From Erigeron canadensis (Eukaryota > Streptophyta > Magnoliopsida > Asterales > Asteraceae): a stretch of 64,000 nucleotides of DNA. Positions 12,148 to 24,719 of the stretch are shown here, piece by piece. Position numbers and translations under genes: made by a program. The stretch is from NCBI RefSeq assembly GCF_010389155.1, contig NC_057769.1, positions 29,512,735 to 29,576,734 on the forward strand, in the 5' to 3' direction. Within the stretch, counting starts at the first letter, position 1, and the number at the start of each line of letters is the position of its first letter. Under the pieces are notes generated by a model, which was given only the letters and a program-made list of their open reading frames with translations, did no database searches and was not told where the DNA came from.

Positions 12148-12326
12148 TAAACATAAACATATATAGATATATGGATCTCACATAGATCCACTTTCTTTCC
12201 ACAACAACCACCCATCCGTATCCCTCCCATTATCTTCTACTGTTCTACACATGAATACCAGAAATGGTGTGTAAAAAAAAGTGAATAAGCAACAAAGAAT
12301 CAACGACGGTGCACATAAAATATAAA

Positions 12327-13408
12327 GGGAAAATTACACTTTTGGTCCCTGAACTTGACACTTTTTTCACTTTTAGTCACTAAACTTCAAAATTGCAAAT
12401 TATACACTGAACTTGTCACTTTTTTTCACTTTTGGTCACTGCGTCAACTTTGTTAGTTTTTCCCCGTTAACTTGCCCAGATTCGTTAATTTTCATTCACT
12501 TTTCATCCTTCCCATTATTCCATAACTAAAATCGATAATCGGTCCAACTTTAGGTTTTATATATAGTTTTGGCCGATTAGTGAAAATACATATTCATTTA
12601 TTATGTTTTGAAACAAATTTTTTATGTTTACAGTTACTATCTATTTGTTATATGGTAGTTTGATTAGATGAAAATATTGTTTTTTTTTAACGACGATGAA
12701 ATAATTGTTATTGAAATTTTTATTTATAAAGATAGATTTATTTAGTAACTATGTTTGAATTTCGAGTCTTCTTATGTCTACTTTAACCGTAATTTTTTTT
12801 TTGTGTTATATAAACTTATATAGTTTTTCTTAATTCATTTTATAAACTATTAATAAACGAAAATAAAAATAATGATTGTAATGTTTATCTGAAGTAACGT
12901 GTTGTAGGTTTTTCTGATAATCTATAAAACCTTATGATTTAACCATAAATATTTTTGTCTATGTTATATAAACTTGTTATAAAACATATAATAATGAACT
13001 AATTTTTAAATATATTTTTTTCATTGATAAAATTTACACTAACTACTATATGTTATAAATAAAATGTTTAGAGTCAAAGTTAAAAGCAAAAATATTGAGA
13101 AAAAATCAAAATAATAACATTCAAAATTGGACGAATGAGGTATATATAAAAAAAAAATTAGGTAAATTACACTTTTCATCACTGAAGTTTGTCGATTATC
13201 GATTTTAGTTATGGAATAATTGGAAGAACGAAAAGTGAAAAAAACTAACGAATCTGTGCAACTTAACGGAGCAAAACTAACGAAACTGGGCGCAGTGACC
13301 AAAAGTGAAAAAAAGTGACAAGTTGAGTGTATAATTTGCAATTTTTGAAGTTTAGTGACTAAAAGTGAAAAACGTGCCAAGTTCAGGGACCAAAAGTGTA
13401 ATTTTCCC
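12327..13408. mobile_element. Mutator-like element with about 240 bp terminal inverted repeats
   Basis: The ends are GGGAAAATTACACTTTTGG and its complement CCAAAAGTGTAATTTTCCC. Inverted similarity continues about 240 bp inward from each end, including ATTATTCCATAACTAAAATC at the inner edge. Flanks AAATATAAA (12318-12326) and AAGTATAAA (13409-13417) match 8 of 9, the length expected for Mutator superfamily duplications. The 600 bp centre is AT-rich with no transposase. Confidence 0.85.
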
Positions 13409-13453
13409 AAGTATAAATAATACCATTAATTAATAATAGAAATATATTACTAA

Positions 13454-13454
13454 C

Positions 13455-13525
<71 letters not shown>

Positions 13526-13560
13526 GAAGAAGAAGAAGAAGAAGAAGAAACAGCAGCAGC
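13454..13560. repeat. compound microsatellite (AAT)n-(AGA)n-(CAG)n
   Basis: About 24 AAT units are followed by about eight AGA and three CAG units, directly before the hAT element at 13571. Confidence 0.95.
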
Positions 13561-13570
13561 AGGTGGTGGC

Positions 13571-14010
13571 TAGGGGTGTAAACGAGCCGAGTCGACCTCG
13601 AGCTCTAATTCGTTTTAGAAGCTCGGGTTTGAGCTCGAGCTCGATCGAACCTTACTGTTTATGCTCGAACTCGGCTCGCGATGTTTTAAAAAAGCTCGAG
13701 CTCGGCTCGTTTGTCAAAAAAACTCTACAAGGTCGAGCTCGGTAAGTTAACTAAGCTCGATTATCAAAAGCTCATTAGTCTACATATTAATTAATATGCA
13801 TATATATTATTATATTATATATGAAAGCTCATTTAGGCTCACAAGCTTATTCGAGTTATTTATTCGAAATTCGAGCTCGAGCTCATTTAGTAAATGAGTC
13901 AATAGTTAAGCTCGAATTCGACTCGAACTCGTTTAGGCTCGGCTCGAAACGAGCTTTTTCCGAATCAAATTCGAATAATTCACGAGCAGGGTTGACTCAT
14001 TTACACCCTA
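13571..14010. mobile_element. GAGCTCG-rich hAT-type MITE, copy 1
   Basis: Begins TAGGGGTGTAAACGAG and ends CATTTACACCCTA. The interior is dense in GAGCTCGAGCTCG words. A perfect 8 bp target duplication, GTGGTGGC, flanks it (13563-13570 and 14011-14018), diagnostic of hAT-like insertion. The two reading frames that cross it are not genes. Confidence 0.9.
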
Positions 14011-14704
14011 GTGGTGGCACCATGAATAAGTAGCAGCAGCCGTCGATGTGATGAACAGGGATATTTAATCTGATGACGTCGACAGTGTTCTAATCACTGA
14101 CAGTGGCGGCATGAAGGTAATAGGTTAGTCAGTCCAGTGGTTGATGGCGGTGGTTGGTGGCGGCACATCACCGACCGTCGGCAGAATTACAAAGAAGTTT
14201 GTATAGTTTGTGGGGTTTTTTTGGTCAAATTGTTTCAATTCCATTGGAATTTAAAACTTTCTATTGATTTAGTGAAGGAATTGTAAATTCTTTGTTTTAA
14301 GGAATTTGAAGGAAAGTTTTGAATTCCAATTCTATAGTTTTTCCAACCAAACAAGGAAATGAATGGAATTGAAATTCCAATTCCATTGAATTTCTAAGAA
14401 TTTTATATATGAGCCAAACATCCCCTAAGAGTTAACACGGATTTCACTTAGCTCCAAGATAATTATGTTTTACTAAACATCATTACTTATATAAATACAT
14501 ATATGTAGGGGCAAGAAAATACTATCCGAAATATATACGTTACATTTTCGAAACTTAGGGGGCAGCTGCCCCCATGGTATCTCCTCCCCTGAAATGACGA
14601 TAGAGAAAGAATCCGTATGGAACATGTTGCATAGCGCGGACTTATATTGTGTTAGTCCTAAAGCATAATGGTATGTCATTTATTTGTTGTTGTAGACTAA
14701 CTAA

Positions 14705-15640
14705 TAAGGGGATACATTGGGTCGATATCCATGTTGGGCTTAAGGTGACGTCGCCGAATTTGGTGTTTTAGTTTCTTGTATCGTAATCATAAAATTAAAA
14801 TTTGATGCATATATAAATGAACTAGGAGTTTGATTATCAGGTTTATAGGAAATTCGTGTTTGATTATCAGGGCATAAGGCGACGTCGCCAAATTTGGTGT
14901 TTTAGTTTCTTGTATCGTAATCATAAAATTAAAATCTGATGCATATAAATGAATTAGGAGTTTGATTATCAGGTTTATAGGAAATTCGTGTTTAGTCGCG
15001 TTTATTATGTTACATATATACGGAGTATGTTTTATTAAGCAGCTTTTGAGTCAAACAAAAGATAAGCTTTAAGATGTATCGATGAACTAAATAACATCAA
15101 TAAAATATAATTTACTACAACAAACATTACCTTGTATAATTAAAAGCTACCATGAACAATTAATTGGTCTCACGTAAGGCGAAATCTTACATATTATGAA
15201 TTGTGAATTATGAGTAATATTTAGATGCTAGTATAAACAACTCAATAACATAATCAAAAATGACTCAATGTACTTAATTTTCTAACTTGATTTATTTAAT
15301 AATTATGGGATAAACAAAAAATGACCCAAAATTGTGTTATCTATTGTCCTTGATTTTGTTTAATAAATATCATGTTATTGGTTGGCTAGAATATATGATC
15401 GCGTGGTCAATATTTTTGTTTGTTTATGTGATCGAGTATATATATATATAAGCGTGGAAACAGGGAGTTGGCAAAGAAGGGCAAGTGTAAGAAGTTTTAT
15501 CAGCCTGAGCTGTGGGCAATGCTCGTTTATTTACAGTAAAACGGGGTTTTGTTTTTTAGGCACCACCATGAACCGCGCGCCGGAGATGATTTGGTCAAAA
15601 AGCAAAGTGTTTCTATGTGAATTTACATCTATGCCCTTGT
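14705..15640 (+). repeat. repeat R, copy 2 (parts a to d)
   Basis: The most continuous R copy. Part a (ACGTCGCCGAAT) is internally duplicated with a 134 bp period (14747 and 14881). Part b is ACCTTGTATAATTA, part c ACCCAAAATTGTGTTAT and GTTATTGGTTGGCTAG, and part d GAGCTGTGGGCAATGCTCG to TCAAAAAGCAAAGTGTTTCT. It shows the uninterrupted versions of sites that carry a SINE in copy 3 and an hAT element in copy 4. The 96-codon frame at 15382-15672 is not conserved in copy 3. Confidence 0.75.
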
Positions 15641-16069
15641 TTCATGCTATGTTGATCATCTTTCAATATTGATTTGGTAATTTGCTTATTTAACTAGCTT
15701 AACATCCTTATTTCTTTGGGATAAGTGTCTTATAATATATTTGTCACTTGTTAGTTTTTTATTGATCGGATACACTTTTTTTACCTACGATAGACATAAT
15801 TTAAATATTATTAATACAATAAACACAACTTTAATTATTTTACGCTATAAACATTCTTTCAAAATTTGTTACATTTCAGGATACTTATCTTTGTTTCTTT
15901 ATAATACACATGTCTAACTATCATTATAAAACTCATAAGAATGATAATGAATTATAAATAGCAAAACAAACCTAAATTAAGTATAATTAGTAATGTAACA
16001 CATCTTTCTCGAAATCAAATTTAAATTGTAAGACATGTTAATGATCAAGTTGAAAATTGAATGAAAATA

Positions 16070-16265
16070 AAAATGGGAGTAAATTACATTTTTCATCCCT
16101 AAAAGTGAAAAATTACAATTTCAACCTTAAAATTGACATAATTTTCCAATTAACATCCTTTGGCCAAACAATGTTAAGTTTCAGCCGTTAAGTCCAACAC
16201 GTGCAAAACACGTGTGTGACTGAAAGTGCAAAACGTAACAAATTCAGGGATAAAAACTGAAATTT
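16070..16265. mobile_element. degraded TIR element
   Basis: The ends GTAAATTACATTTTTCATCCCT and TCAGGGATAAAAACTGAAATTTAC are partly inverted. The interior has the CCGTTAAGTCCAACACGTG type of sequence seen in Mutator-like MITEs. No clear target duplication was found. Confidence 0.5.
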
Positions 16266-16479
16266 ACTTTATCTATCGTCATCATCTTCTCCAGCTGAGT
16301 GGCCGGAAAATTCGTCGAAAAACTTAAAATGTCGATATTTTCATTCGTTTCTTCGAATTAGACCACGAAATCACCACCAAACTTCTCAAAATTAATTTTC
16401 GCACAAATCCTAGCCAAAAAATTTCTTCGAATTAAGTTTTCAGACAACAATATTGATATGGGTCGTCTCATCGTAGTGG

Positions 16480-16650
16480 AAAGTATGGGCTTTGAGTTTG
16501 AGCTTCGAGTTCTTGAGTCGAGTCAAGCTTCGAGCTTGTATATGGAAACTTGATCGAGCTTGAGTCGAGTTTCAAGCTTCGAGTTCTTCAGTCGAGTCGA
16601 GCTTGAGTCTGACATTGTATCGGCTCGACTCGGTTAGTTTACACCCCCTA
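16480..16650. mobile_element. GAGCTCG-rich hAT-type MITE, truncated
   Basis: Only the right end is clear (GTTTACACCCCCTA at 16636-16650), preceded by GAGTCGAGCTTGAG-type words. The left end is lost inside repeat R. Confidence 0.6.
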
Positions 16651-16746
16651 ATAATGTTCATGGACCATGAAGTCATGAACATTACCATGGGCTCACATTA
16701 GACGAGTTCTTATACATTATGTACAACAAATTACGAGTAATATTTT

Positions 16747-16971
16747 ATTTTTCGAACATTCAGTTAATATGCGTCATTAGGGAAATCCCATTGTATAATG
16801 GTGAAGCCTTACACGTACCCTAGACAATGAGATTTTGACCATGGGCTATTACAAGTATCCGGAGGAAAAAACCTGAACACTTTTCATTCCTAAATATTGA
16901 ACTCAAGACCTTGGGTAAAACTTGTGATGCCTCTGACTAGTTAGACTAGTCATCATTGGCGACTTTGGCGT
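16747..16971 (-). mobile_element. tRNA-derived SINE, family S4, copy 1
   Basis: On the minus strand it reads from a tRNA-like head (TCTAACTAGTCAGAGGCATC, then GAGTTCAATATTTAGG as B box) to a tail AATGTTCGAAAAA. It is about 78% alike by eye to 36801-37014. Flanks are an imperfect duplication (GTAATATTTTA versus TTAATATTTA); repeat R copy 2 shows a single uninterrupted GAGTAATATTTAG here. Confidence 0.7.
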
Positions 16972-17500
16972 GAATTAATATTTACATGTAAGTGTACACA
17001 ACAATCAAAAATGTCTTAATGTAATTAATATATTAACTTGATTTATTAAATAATGGGCTAAACAAACATGACCCAAAATTGTGTTATTTATGAGTAATAA
17101 CCTTGTCAATGTTACAAGGTTCATGTTTTACCCTTACTTTATTATGGTTTAACATAATAAGAAAAATCATGTTATTGGTTGGCTAGTTCATATGATCGTG
17201 GTCAATATTTTCGTTTGTTTATGTGATCGCGTAAAATCGTGGAAGCAGGGAGGTGGCAAGAAAGGAAAATGTTAGAAGTTTTTATCAGCCCTGAGCTGTG
17301 GACAATGCTCGCTTATTTATAGTAAAATGGGCTTTGTTTTTTAGCATGCAACACTCTGAACCGCGCCGGAGATGATCTGGCCAAAAAGCAAAGTATTTCT
17401 ATTTAAACTTCCATCCATGCCCCTGTGTCATGCTATGAAATTTTATCATATATAACGAAACGAAACGATGTTTAACGTTAATTATTTACGCTTATTAGTT

Positions 17501-17675
17501 ATCAATGATGAGTTGGTGTAGTGGTTTAGGGTTCCCCTGGTGACCTATAGGTCTCAGGTTCGAATCCTCATTCCACTAACTTTGAGATATAGATAGTCTT
17601 TCTATGAAGGCTTGACTTAGGTATAATCAAGTTTAAGTCTGAGATTGGCAGGTTTACCCCTATTAATCGTCGTGC
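17501..17675 (+). mobile_element. tRNA-derived SINE, family S2
   Basis: The A box lies in GAGTTGGTGTAGTGGTTT and the B box is CAGGTTCGAATCCTC. The body is about 175 bp. It is flanked by a 15 bp duplication, TTACGCTTATTAGTT (17486-17500) and TTACGCTAATTAGTT (17676-17690). The empty site is visible in R copy 1 at about 9853. Confidence 0.88.
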
Positions 17676-18054
17676 TTACGCTAATTAGTTGATGCTTATA
17701 ATACTTGAACAATAGTTAGACCCGATCGACAACATTGATATGGGTCGACTCATTGTCGCAGAAAGTATTTGGCGATAAAATGTCGGGCATAAGGCGAAGT
17801 CGCCGAAATTTCTTGTATCGTAATCATTATATTAATAATTTAATATGTGATGCATATATATGAACTACGAGCTTGATCAGGTTTATAAGAATTTCGTGTT
17901 TGGTTGTTTGTTTTATGTTACATATATATTTGTTATTAAGCAACTTATATATACAGTCAATAAAAGATAAGCTTTTAGGCGTATCATGAGCAAAGTAACA
18001 TCAATGAAATACAGCATAATTTAATTACTACAACAAAAAAAAAACATTACCTTG

Positions 18055-18535
18055 CTATGATGCACCGAAATTCTAAACAGGTAGTCGTACCCATTTCCGA
18101 AACTCCAAGGAAATGTTTCAGCGTACGAACCACGTATGAAACGTTCCCTTGAATTGTCTATAGATACCGACACATTTCTTTGAAGTTTCCATATGGTCTC
18201 TAATTAATATCAATGTTTTGATGGACTTTTTTTTATTCCCCAAACCCAAACAGGCTATATTATATACAATTTGATCAGCATTAGATTTTTTTATTCCAAA
18301 ACCAAATATTAAACACTAAACATTCAATAAGTGATTACTGATCAAGCATGTATTATACAGTTATACATATACAATTATACATAATCTCTTAACTCTCAAA
18401 TCTCTCTCTATAAAAAAAAATTAATATAATTTATATTTGTATATTTTTTATTGTCGTACCGGTATCCTGGATTTTTTAGTTTTGTTGTTCTCTGTTCCCG
18501 TACCCTTTTGTCGTACCCGTTTCGGTGTTACATAG
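18055..18535. mobile_element. hAT-type MITE with 8 bp duplication
   Basis: The ends CTATGATGCACCGAAA and TTTCGGTGTTACATAG are inverted repeats. Both sides carry TTACCTTG (18047-18054 and 18536-18543), a perfect 8 bp duplication. R copy 2 has the unoccupied site (ACATTACCTTGTATAATT, about 15128). 481 bp, no transposase frame. Confidence 0.92.
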
Positions 18536-18560
18536 TTACCTTGTATAATTTACTAAAAAG

Positions 18561-19512
18561 AATTAACATTGTGTTGTTTTAAACGGGTTCATTTTAGTTA
18601 GTCTTCTCACCTCTAGTGGCAGAACCAAGAAAAGGGACGGGTAGCACAAGCTATTTTATCGTTGGCATTATATTGACGTATAATGACGATATTGACTAAA
18701 TTGTTACGATATTTGGTGATTTTTTTAATGAATTTTGGCTGTTTTTAAGAGTTTTTAGCACTTTGGTAGTTTGCATTTATCATTAAATTGCACAAGTACG
18801 TCTTTATTAGTTTTATTATTTAGATAATCTTTCGAAAGTTTAGAATTCATTACATCCATATTTGTTCGACCAGTAGTACCAATAAGAATGCATCATTTTC
18901 AAAAAAAATTTATACTACACGGATTTAGTGAACCCATAACTCAGGCTACCCTAGGTTGTGTGTAGCTCCGCCTATGAGTCACCCATGTAAGTAGAAGAAA
19001 AACCACTTAATGTTGGTTAACTTTGCCCTCTTAGGCTCAAATCTATGCCTTTCTAAATTCAAGCCTTCACAAAAAAACTTCTTTACATCTCATACTAAAT
19101 TAACACTACTTTAAACACGCTATACATGTATATATATAGTTACTAAATATCTAAGGAGATTTAGTTGAATCCGCATATTTTTATCTTGTGATTTTAGAAG
19201 TATTATTTTTAATTTAATTTTTAAGAAAAAACTAATTAACGAGGAGCTAGGTTTAAACCATGAAAGTTTTCATAAATGCTAGATCATCAAGCCCACCCGA
19301 ACCATTCTTAAGACCACCAAGCCCTCTCGAATCCAGGAATTTTCCTATTATTTTAGAAACTAATATTTTGATATAGAAGAATCTCAACTTTTTCACTAAT
19401 TAATAATATGATTAGTGATTACAACTTTGTATTACTATGGTGTTTTTTGGGACTAACTATATTATTATAAGAAACATGAGTCCCAGAGATTCAGAGTTTT
19501 ATGGATTACCAA
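18561..19512. other. intergenic, no gene seen
   Basis: AT-rich sequence with scattered short repeat remnants. No exon chain could be supported. Confidence 0.5.
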
Positions 19513-19975
19513 AAGGGGTGTAATCGAGTCGAGTCGAGCCAATACAGTGTCAAGCTCGAGCTCGACTCGATTGTAAAACTCGAAGCTCGAAACTCGACTC
19601 GAACTCGACCAAGCTTTTATTTTCAAGCTCGAGCTCGCCTTATGTGTTGACATTTCCAAGATCAATTCAGCTCGACTAGATTAAGAATTAAGTTAAATTT
19701 CAAATTAAATTAGTCATATAAGTTCGACAATTTCAAGTTCGACACGATTAAGCTCGGCTCGTTAGGAAATTAATTATGTAAAAATATATAACCTTTAAGT
19801 GTAAAATTGTAAATAATTACAAGCTCGAGTAAGCTTGCGAGCTTTTCGAGTAGGATATATTGGGGCTCGAGCTCGACTTGAAAGAGCTCGGCTCGATTAA
19901 GACCGAATCGATTTCGAGTAATTTGAAAGTCAATTTCGGATAACTCGCGAACTGTATCGTCTCGTTTACACCCCA
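19513..19975. mobile_element. GAGCTCG-rich hAT-type MITE, copy 3
   Basis: Begins AAGGGGTGTAATCGAG and ends CTCGTTTACACCCCA. Flanks ATTACCAA (19505-19512) and ATTATCAA (19976-19983) match 7 of 8. The interior has CAAGCTCGAGCTCGACTCG words like the copies at 13.6 and 43.9 kb. Confidence 0.85.
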
Positions 19976-19983
19976 ATTATCAA

Positions 19984-22900
19984 TATACTCGTGTCTGATG
20001 CTAGGAAGGAGCCTAGTACGGCCTACACCACCACCACTACATACCCGAGTCCTGCTTAAAGTAATATTAAGTGTTGTGCATACTTTGAAAAATAAATAAA
20101 TCATGCTTTTCCTACTAATTTTTTACTTAGTAACAGAATAAAGAAAAAAAATTATGACTTGTACACTACGTTTAATATGGTTGTATACAACGTTGTTGTA
20201 GGGACCAGTTATAAGAAAGGACCAGAATTTGTCACCACGATCTCTGATTCTATAGGATCCTACACCTGCTAAAAAGTAATCCTTTTTAATTTATATACTT
20301 AATTATGATGTATTTTCTTTTTGTTCTAAATGTTTCATGTCAAATTTTGTGAGAAATAACACGCGTCTTTACCTTGACAATTCTTGACATCCACATATTT
20401 CATAAACAACCCTTTAACTAAAGAGTTATGTTTTATTTATCACTTAGCCTTCCAAAAATATTCATAAACAAACCTTAGTATTTTAATTCTAAGTTCTAAT
20501 TAAGCGCAACCACAAACAATTAATAAGACCGTTAGTATAAATATAAGTATGTAGGAGTTAGGTATTGTAAAACAAGGTTTAAAGTAAAATAAATAGGACA
20601 AGATTTTGACCCTTAGATCATGGTATGTAAAATTGATGCTCGAAATTTCACTAAACAATTGGTGCACGATGATTTTAATGATGCACGGTGATTTTTAATG
20701 AAGGGAAACTTACTGTCTTATTTGTTTTACTTTAATAATTCTTTTATTTTACCTAAACTAAATATGTATATATGAAGAAACATTGATGACAAGTAGCGTA
20801 TAAACAACCACTTATAAATTGTTTTGAGATTATTAAACTTTATATTTGTTCATTAATAGAAATGCAAAGTAAAATCTATAGATTAACAAGAACGGACGCA
20901 TAATGTGTTTGTTACACAAATATAATAATGATGCAACTTAATCATAATACATTGGAGGTAAACAACTCGATCCATACTTCAATCAATTATCTTTTTTTTT
21001 TCTATTTCGAACGACTATATTGATAAGAAGCCCAGGTGAAAGGCGGAAAGAATCACATGTCAAAATTAAGTCAACCCATACATACAGTATATTCAAATTT
21101 AAAAATAAGGAAGGTATATTGTATAAATCTCATTTTTACTGACTCAAAGTCACGTCAAACGAATTAGTAAAAGCCATTGTCACCATTGCAGCGTTTGTGT
21201 AATGCTATTTAATAAGAATCAAATACTAAACTTGAGTTTTATGATCAAGAATATTATTGGTAAAAACATTACGATATACTTCTCTTTTTTTAATATATGA
21301 ACATACATATATAACACGTATACCCGTTTTATTACATACATTGACGGTTTTACAACGGACTAATAAGGACCTTAAAAAAAGGTAAAAATTCATTTATGTT
21401 AGAGATCGAGCTCATAAAATTCGTTTAAAAATTGCCTCGTTAAATGACATATATAAGAAAACTAAGAAGATAGTTCTTGTTTTTTTTTCATTTTATGTCT
21501 ATAAATCTGTGTTCTATGTGTTAGAACAACATTGAAAAACAATAGTAAAAAGGTAACTTATTTTTTTCTAAAATTTCTAAAAAAAGCAACGTATCTAGCT
21601 ATGTGTTAGAACTTAAAAAAAGTCTACGTAACATATATCTTCATAATTCGCATCCCATTTCTATACACATAACATTGCAAACCCCATTTCATACTTATCA
21701 CCAATCACCGATTTTTCTTCCATCGTTTTTATCCACTACCGATTTATATTTATTTCACCGATAAATGAGACTCGATTGTTGGAAATGACGATGTTGTTTT
21801 CTAAACTGTTTAGATCTAATGAGACTCGATTGTTGGAAATGACGGTGTACACATGTGTGATGTTTTTTTCGGTTTACCAAAAACGTAAAATACTCATAGA
21901 GAAAGGAGGATAAGAAGGATGATGTGACATCCTAATGATCGAGAGAATATGCGGCAACACAAGCATAGTAGTTTTTGGTTGAAAAGCTAAAAAAAAATAT
22001 GAAATGACTCGTAAATTGTGGGATTCTCAAACATTTTAAAAAGACTGTCCGCTATCGTCTTCCTCCTAGTCAATTTTCTCAACCATCAACACCTTACGTT
22101 CCATAACCAGTATCTCCACATCCATATTATGGTTATAGTATGTGTTCTCCTCCACTAATGAATGCCCAACTCTACAACATCGCTAGGATCGCCAAATTTG
22201 TACCGTTCGGGTGACGATGATCTCAAGTTTATAGCCGACATTCAATGTCAACCAACCGGTACACATACTTAATTACTTTTAAATAAATTTACACTTTCTC
22301 GTTTACGTACTTGCTTGATTATTAATACATAATAACCTTTATGTCAAAACTAAACGAGTCATGTATCTATTTGGGGATGCTAAATAAATTGAAGTATAAG
22401 GAGTTAGATTGGAAATAATGGTGCAAATATTTTTGTATAAGTTGTAATCGTTTATGTATTGGGTCGATCTCATTAGGAAGTCGACATGGACGGAAGTCAA
22501 CATGGACCACATGGTGATAATGAAGTTCGTTATAAAAAGAAAATTCTATTTGTTACCAACATTATAAACTTGGCAATCATTGGTCTAAACGAATTAAATA
22601 TGAATGCATAGGGACATAAAAGTTATCTCATTTGAAAGCCCAAATTAATTAATACCTTCCACCTTTTCGATCAATTTAATACTCTCCACCTGATCAGTGT
22701 TTAATGTTGTATCTACCTAGCAATATAAATGTCGGTTCAAAATATTCAATCTTATAAGTGGTCTTATGATCGACCACATCATTTTCGTATTTTTTTTTTC
22801 TTGACTGACTGATCCCAATTTTCCACATGGCTATATGCCTATATATTAAGCGTTATCCATTTAAAGGAACAAATATATTAACCGGAGTTCTCATGTCGGG

Positions 22901-24165
22901 TGAGAAAATTTATTTAACTCACTAAAAGATCTTGGTTATAGTTGGAAACAAATTTAGTTTTAACTTTCCTTTTTATTTTAATTTAAAAGCTAACGAATTT
23001 ATAAGTTGTGTTCACTTGCACAAAATAGTTATATTATTAGTAAATAATTCGGGAGATAACCTTTTGATATAAAAAAAATACAAAATTTTTATGCAAACTT
23101 GACAGACCTAGTCTTTATACAGGTTAATATCACAAGTGCTTTAGAACCATCTCTTTAAAAAAACCTTTGAAATCCTTGACCAATGATTTGTCTTCTAATT
23201 ATGGGAACATATTCATACTTTGATATTTATAGATAAAAATCCTTAATTAAATATGTCACATTTAGGTATCTTTATAACTTTTTTGTTTCTATATTAGATT
23301 AATGTGATGATGTGAAAATATAAAGATATTTGTATGATTGAAAGTAAAAAATTAAAAATTTCAAGAATTTATAAAGAATTTTAAGGATTCGCTCATCATT
23401 GAAGATGGTTTAATCAATGAATATTTGGTATTAATTTCAAGGGAAATGATAAATCCTCTTAAAAGAATAACCTGATTATCTTTCTAAAATTTGATTATGA
23501 CATGTATATAAATCAATGGATAAAACTAAGAGAGGGATTAAATGGATAATACATGTCATATCTTAAGGTTATTAGGAGGATTATTAGGCTAACTTTTAAA
23601 ATTATTTATTATTTTCATAATTTCTATTCAAAAGTCAAATGTTTGACTCTGTTTTTGTTTGACCTCACTAATTGAGATTAATTAAAGGGTCTCCAAAATT
23701 CTTTGGCGATCATAAATCACTACATCACTTAAGATACACGGGATCAATGTTTTATCTTTTCTATTTAATTAATCATTTTTAAAAAAAAATTTTATATTTT
23801 TTATTTTTTCAATGTTGATTTGAGACACATTTGGATCTCCATTAGTGATTAGTACTTTAGTAATGGACTATTTTTCTTTGTGTAGTACGAGTACTTGGTA
23901 TGGAGTTTGCAAGTATGTGTCTCTTGCATTTTTAGTCTTTTCTTTCAAAAAATCTGTTTTATAATACATTTTCTTTAAGTTTCATTTTTTTTCATCCATC
24001 AAAATGCTAACTAAAATTAAACAAACCTTTGAAATCGACTTGATCTACACTACTTTAATAGTAAATGACCAAACTTTGTTTTGTTATTCAACACTTTTTA
24101 ACATAATCAATAGATTGTAAATATATGAGATTTGATTATCATTTAGAAGGTATAGAGAGACAAAA
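19984..24165. other. intergenic, gene-poor
   Basis: No intact gene. Two things stand out. AATGAGACTCGATTGTTGG is directly repeated at about 21765 and 21818. The stretch at about 22044-22212 translates on the plus strand as a Pro/Ser/Tyr-rich peptide (PSQFSQPSTPYVP, then a stop, then PHPYYGYSM) resembling the low-complexity N termini of plant Harbinger-type Myb proteins; it is interrupted and at best a relic. Confidence 0.45.
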
Positions 24166-24430
24166 TAGAAACTTCTTTTGTCCCATTAAACTTTTTCACT
24201 TTTAAATTTTTAAAATCAAGTTTTACAAACTTTGAGCATAAAACTTTTTGTTTGTGTTGTATAATATTTGATTAAAGTTATATGAATTGATTGTGTTTTA
24301 GATGTGTGTTTTATTGGTATAACTTTTATCAATTATTATATAACACATATAAAAATATACATGGTCAAAGTTCGTAAAGTTTAACTTTGAAAATTTAAAA
24401 GTGTACAATTTGATGGGACGCGGGGAGTAT
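24166..24430. mobile_element. Stowaway-like MITE 2
   Basis: The left end is TTGTCCCATTAAACTTTTTCAC and the right end GTACAATTTGATGGGACGCG then GGGAGTATA. The ends are imperfect inverted repeats of the CTCCNNCGTCCCA type. About 260 bp, non-coding. Confidence 0.75.
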
Positions 24431-24719
24431 ATGATAATTAAGTGGGTGATAAAGAATGACTTAAACATGTCAAAATATGTAAGGTGCCAAATATTTTGAA
24501 TAAAATAATGGAGGATGATTCCCTTAACTTATTTTTATAACTTCAGTCAAGTTGGGGACATTTTCGCCCTTAATTGAAAATCAAGGGTTAAGATTCAATC
24601 ATTATCTTTAAATCTTGATCCTTAATTTTCATCTAAAAACCAAAATTAATCTAACATGACTAGTCATACTACTCTAACCTTCCTAATATACATTCAAAGA
24701 AACTTCCCTATCCTCCAAT

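Larger units (their letters stand above)
16440..17445 (+). repeat. repeat R, copy 3, interrupted by two elements
   Basis: Begins with part a (ATTGATATGGGTCG), which is cut by a GAGCTCG-type hAT fragment (to 16650). It continues with part b (GAACATTACCATGGGCTC), a minus-strand SINE (16747-16971), part c and part d (CCTGAGCTGTGGACAATGCTCG). Copy 4 follows directly. Confidence 0.7.
17446..18560 (+). repeat. repeat R, copy 4, carrying a SINE and an hAT element
   Basis: Starts ATATATAACGAAACGAAACGA. It contains SINE S2 (17501-17675), then the ACAACATTGATATGGGTCG, GGCATAAGGCGAAGTCGCCG and GTTTATAAGAATTTCGTG blocks, then an hAT-type element (18055-18535) splitting ACCTTG-TATAATT. Confidence 0.7.

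Noticed and set aside
13563..14033. Two Arg/Ser-rich plus-strand frames
   Set aside because: They lie in the GAGCTCG-rich hAT MITE; low-complexity repeats keep frames open.
15382..15672. 96-codon frame in repeat R copy 2
   Set aside because: The matching part of copy 3 has indels and stops, so the frame is not conserved.
17501..17600. tRNA gene
   Set aside because: A and B boxes are present but no cloverleaf acceptor stem; the target duplication shows it is a SINE. The same applies to 41484, 53862 and 60582.
19465..20104. Three minus-strand frames
   Set aside because: They cover another GAGCTCG-rich hAT MITE.
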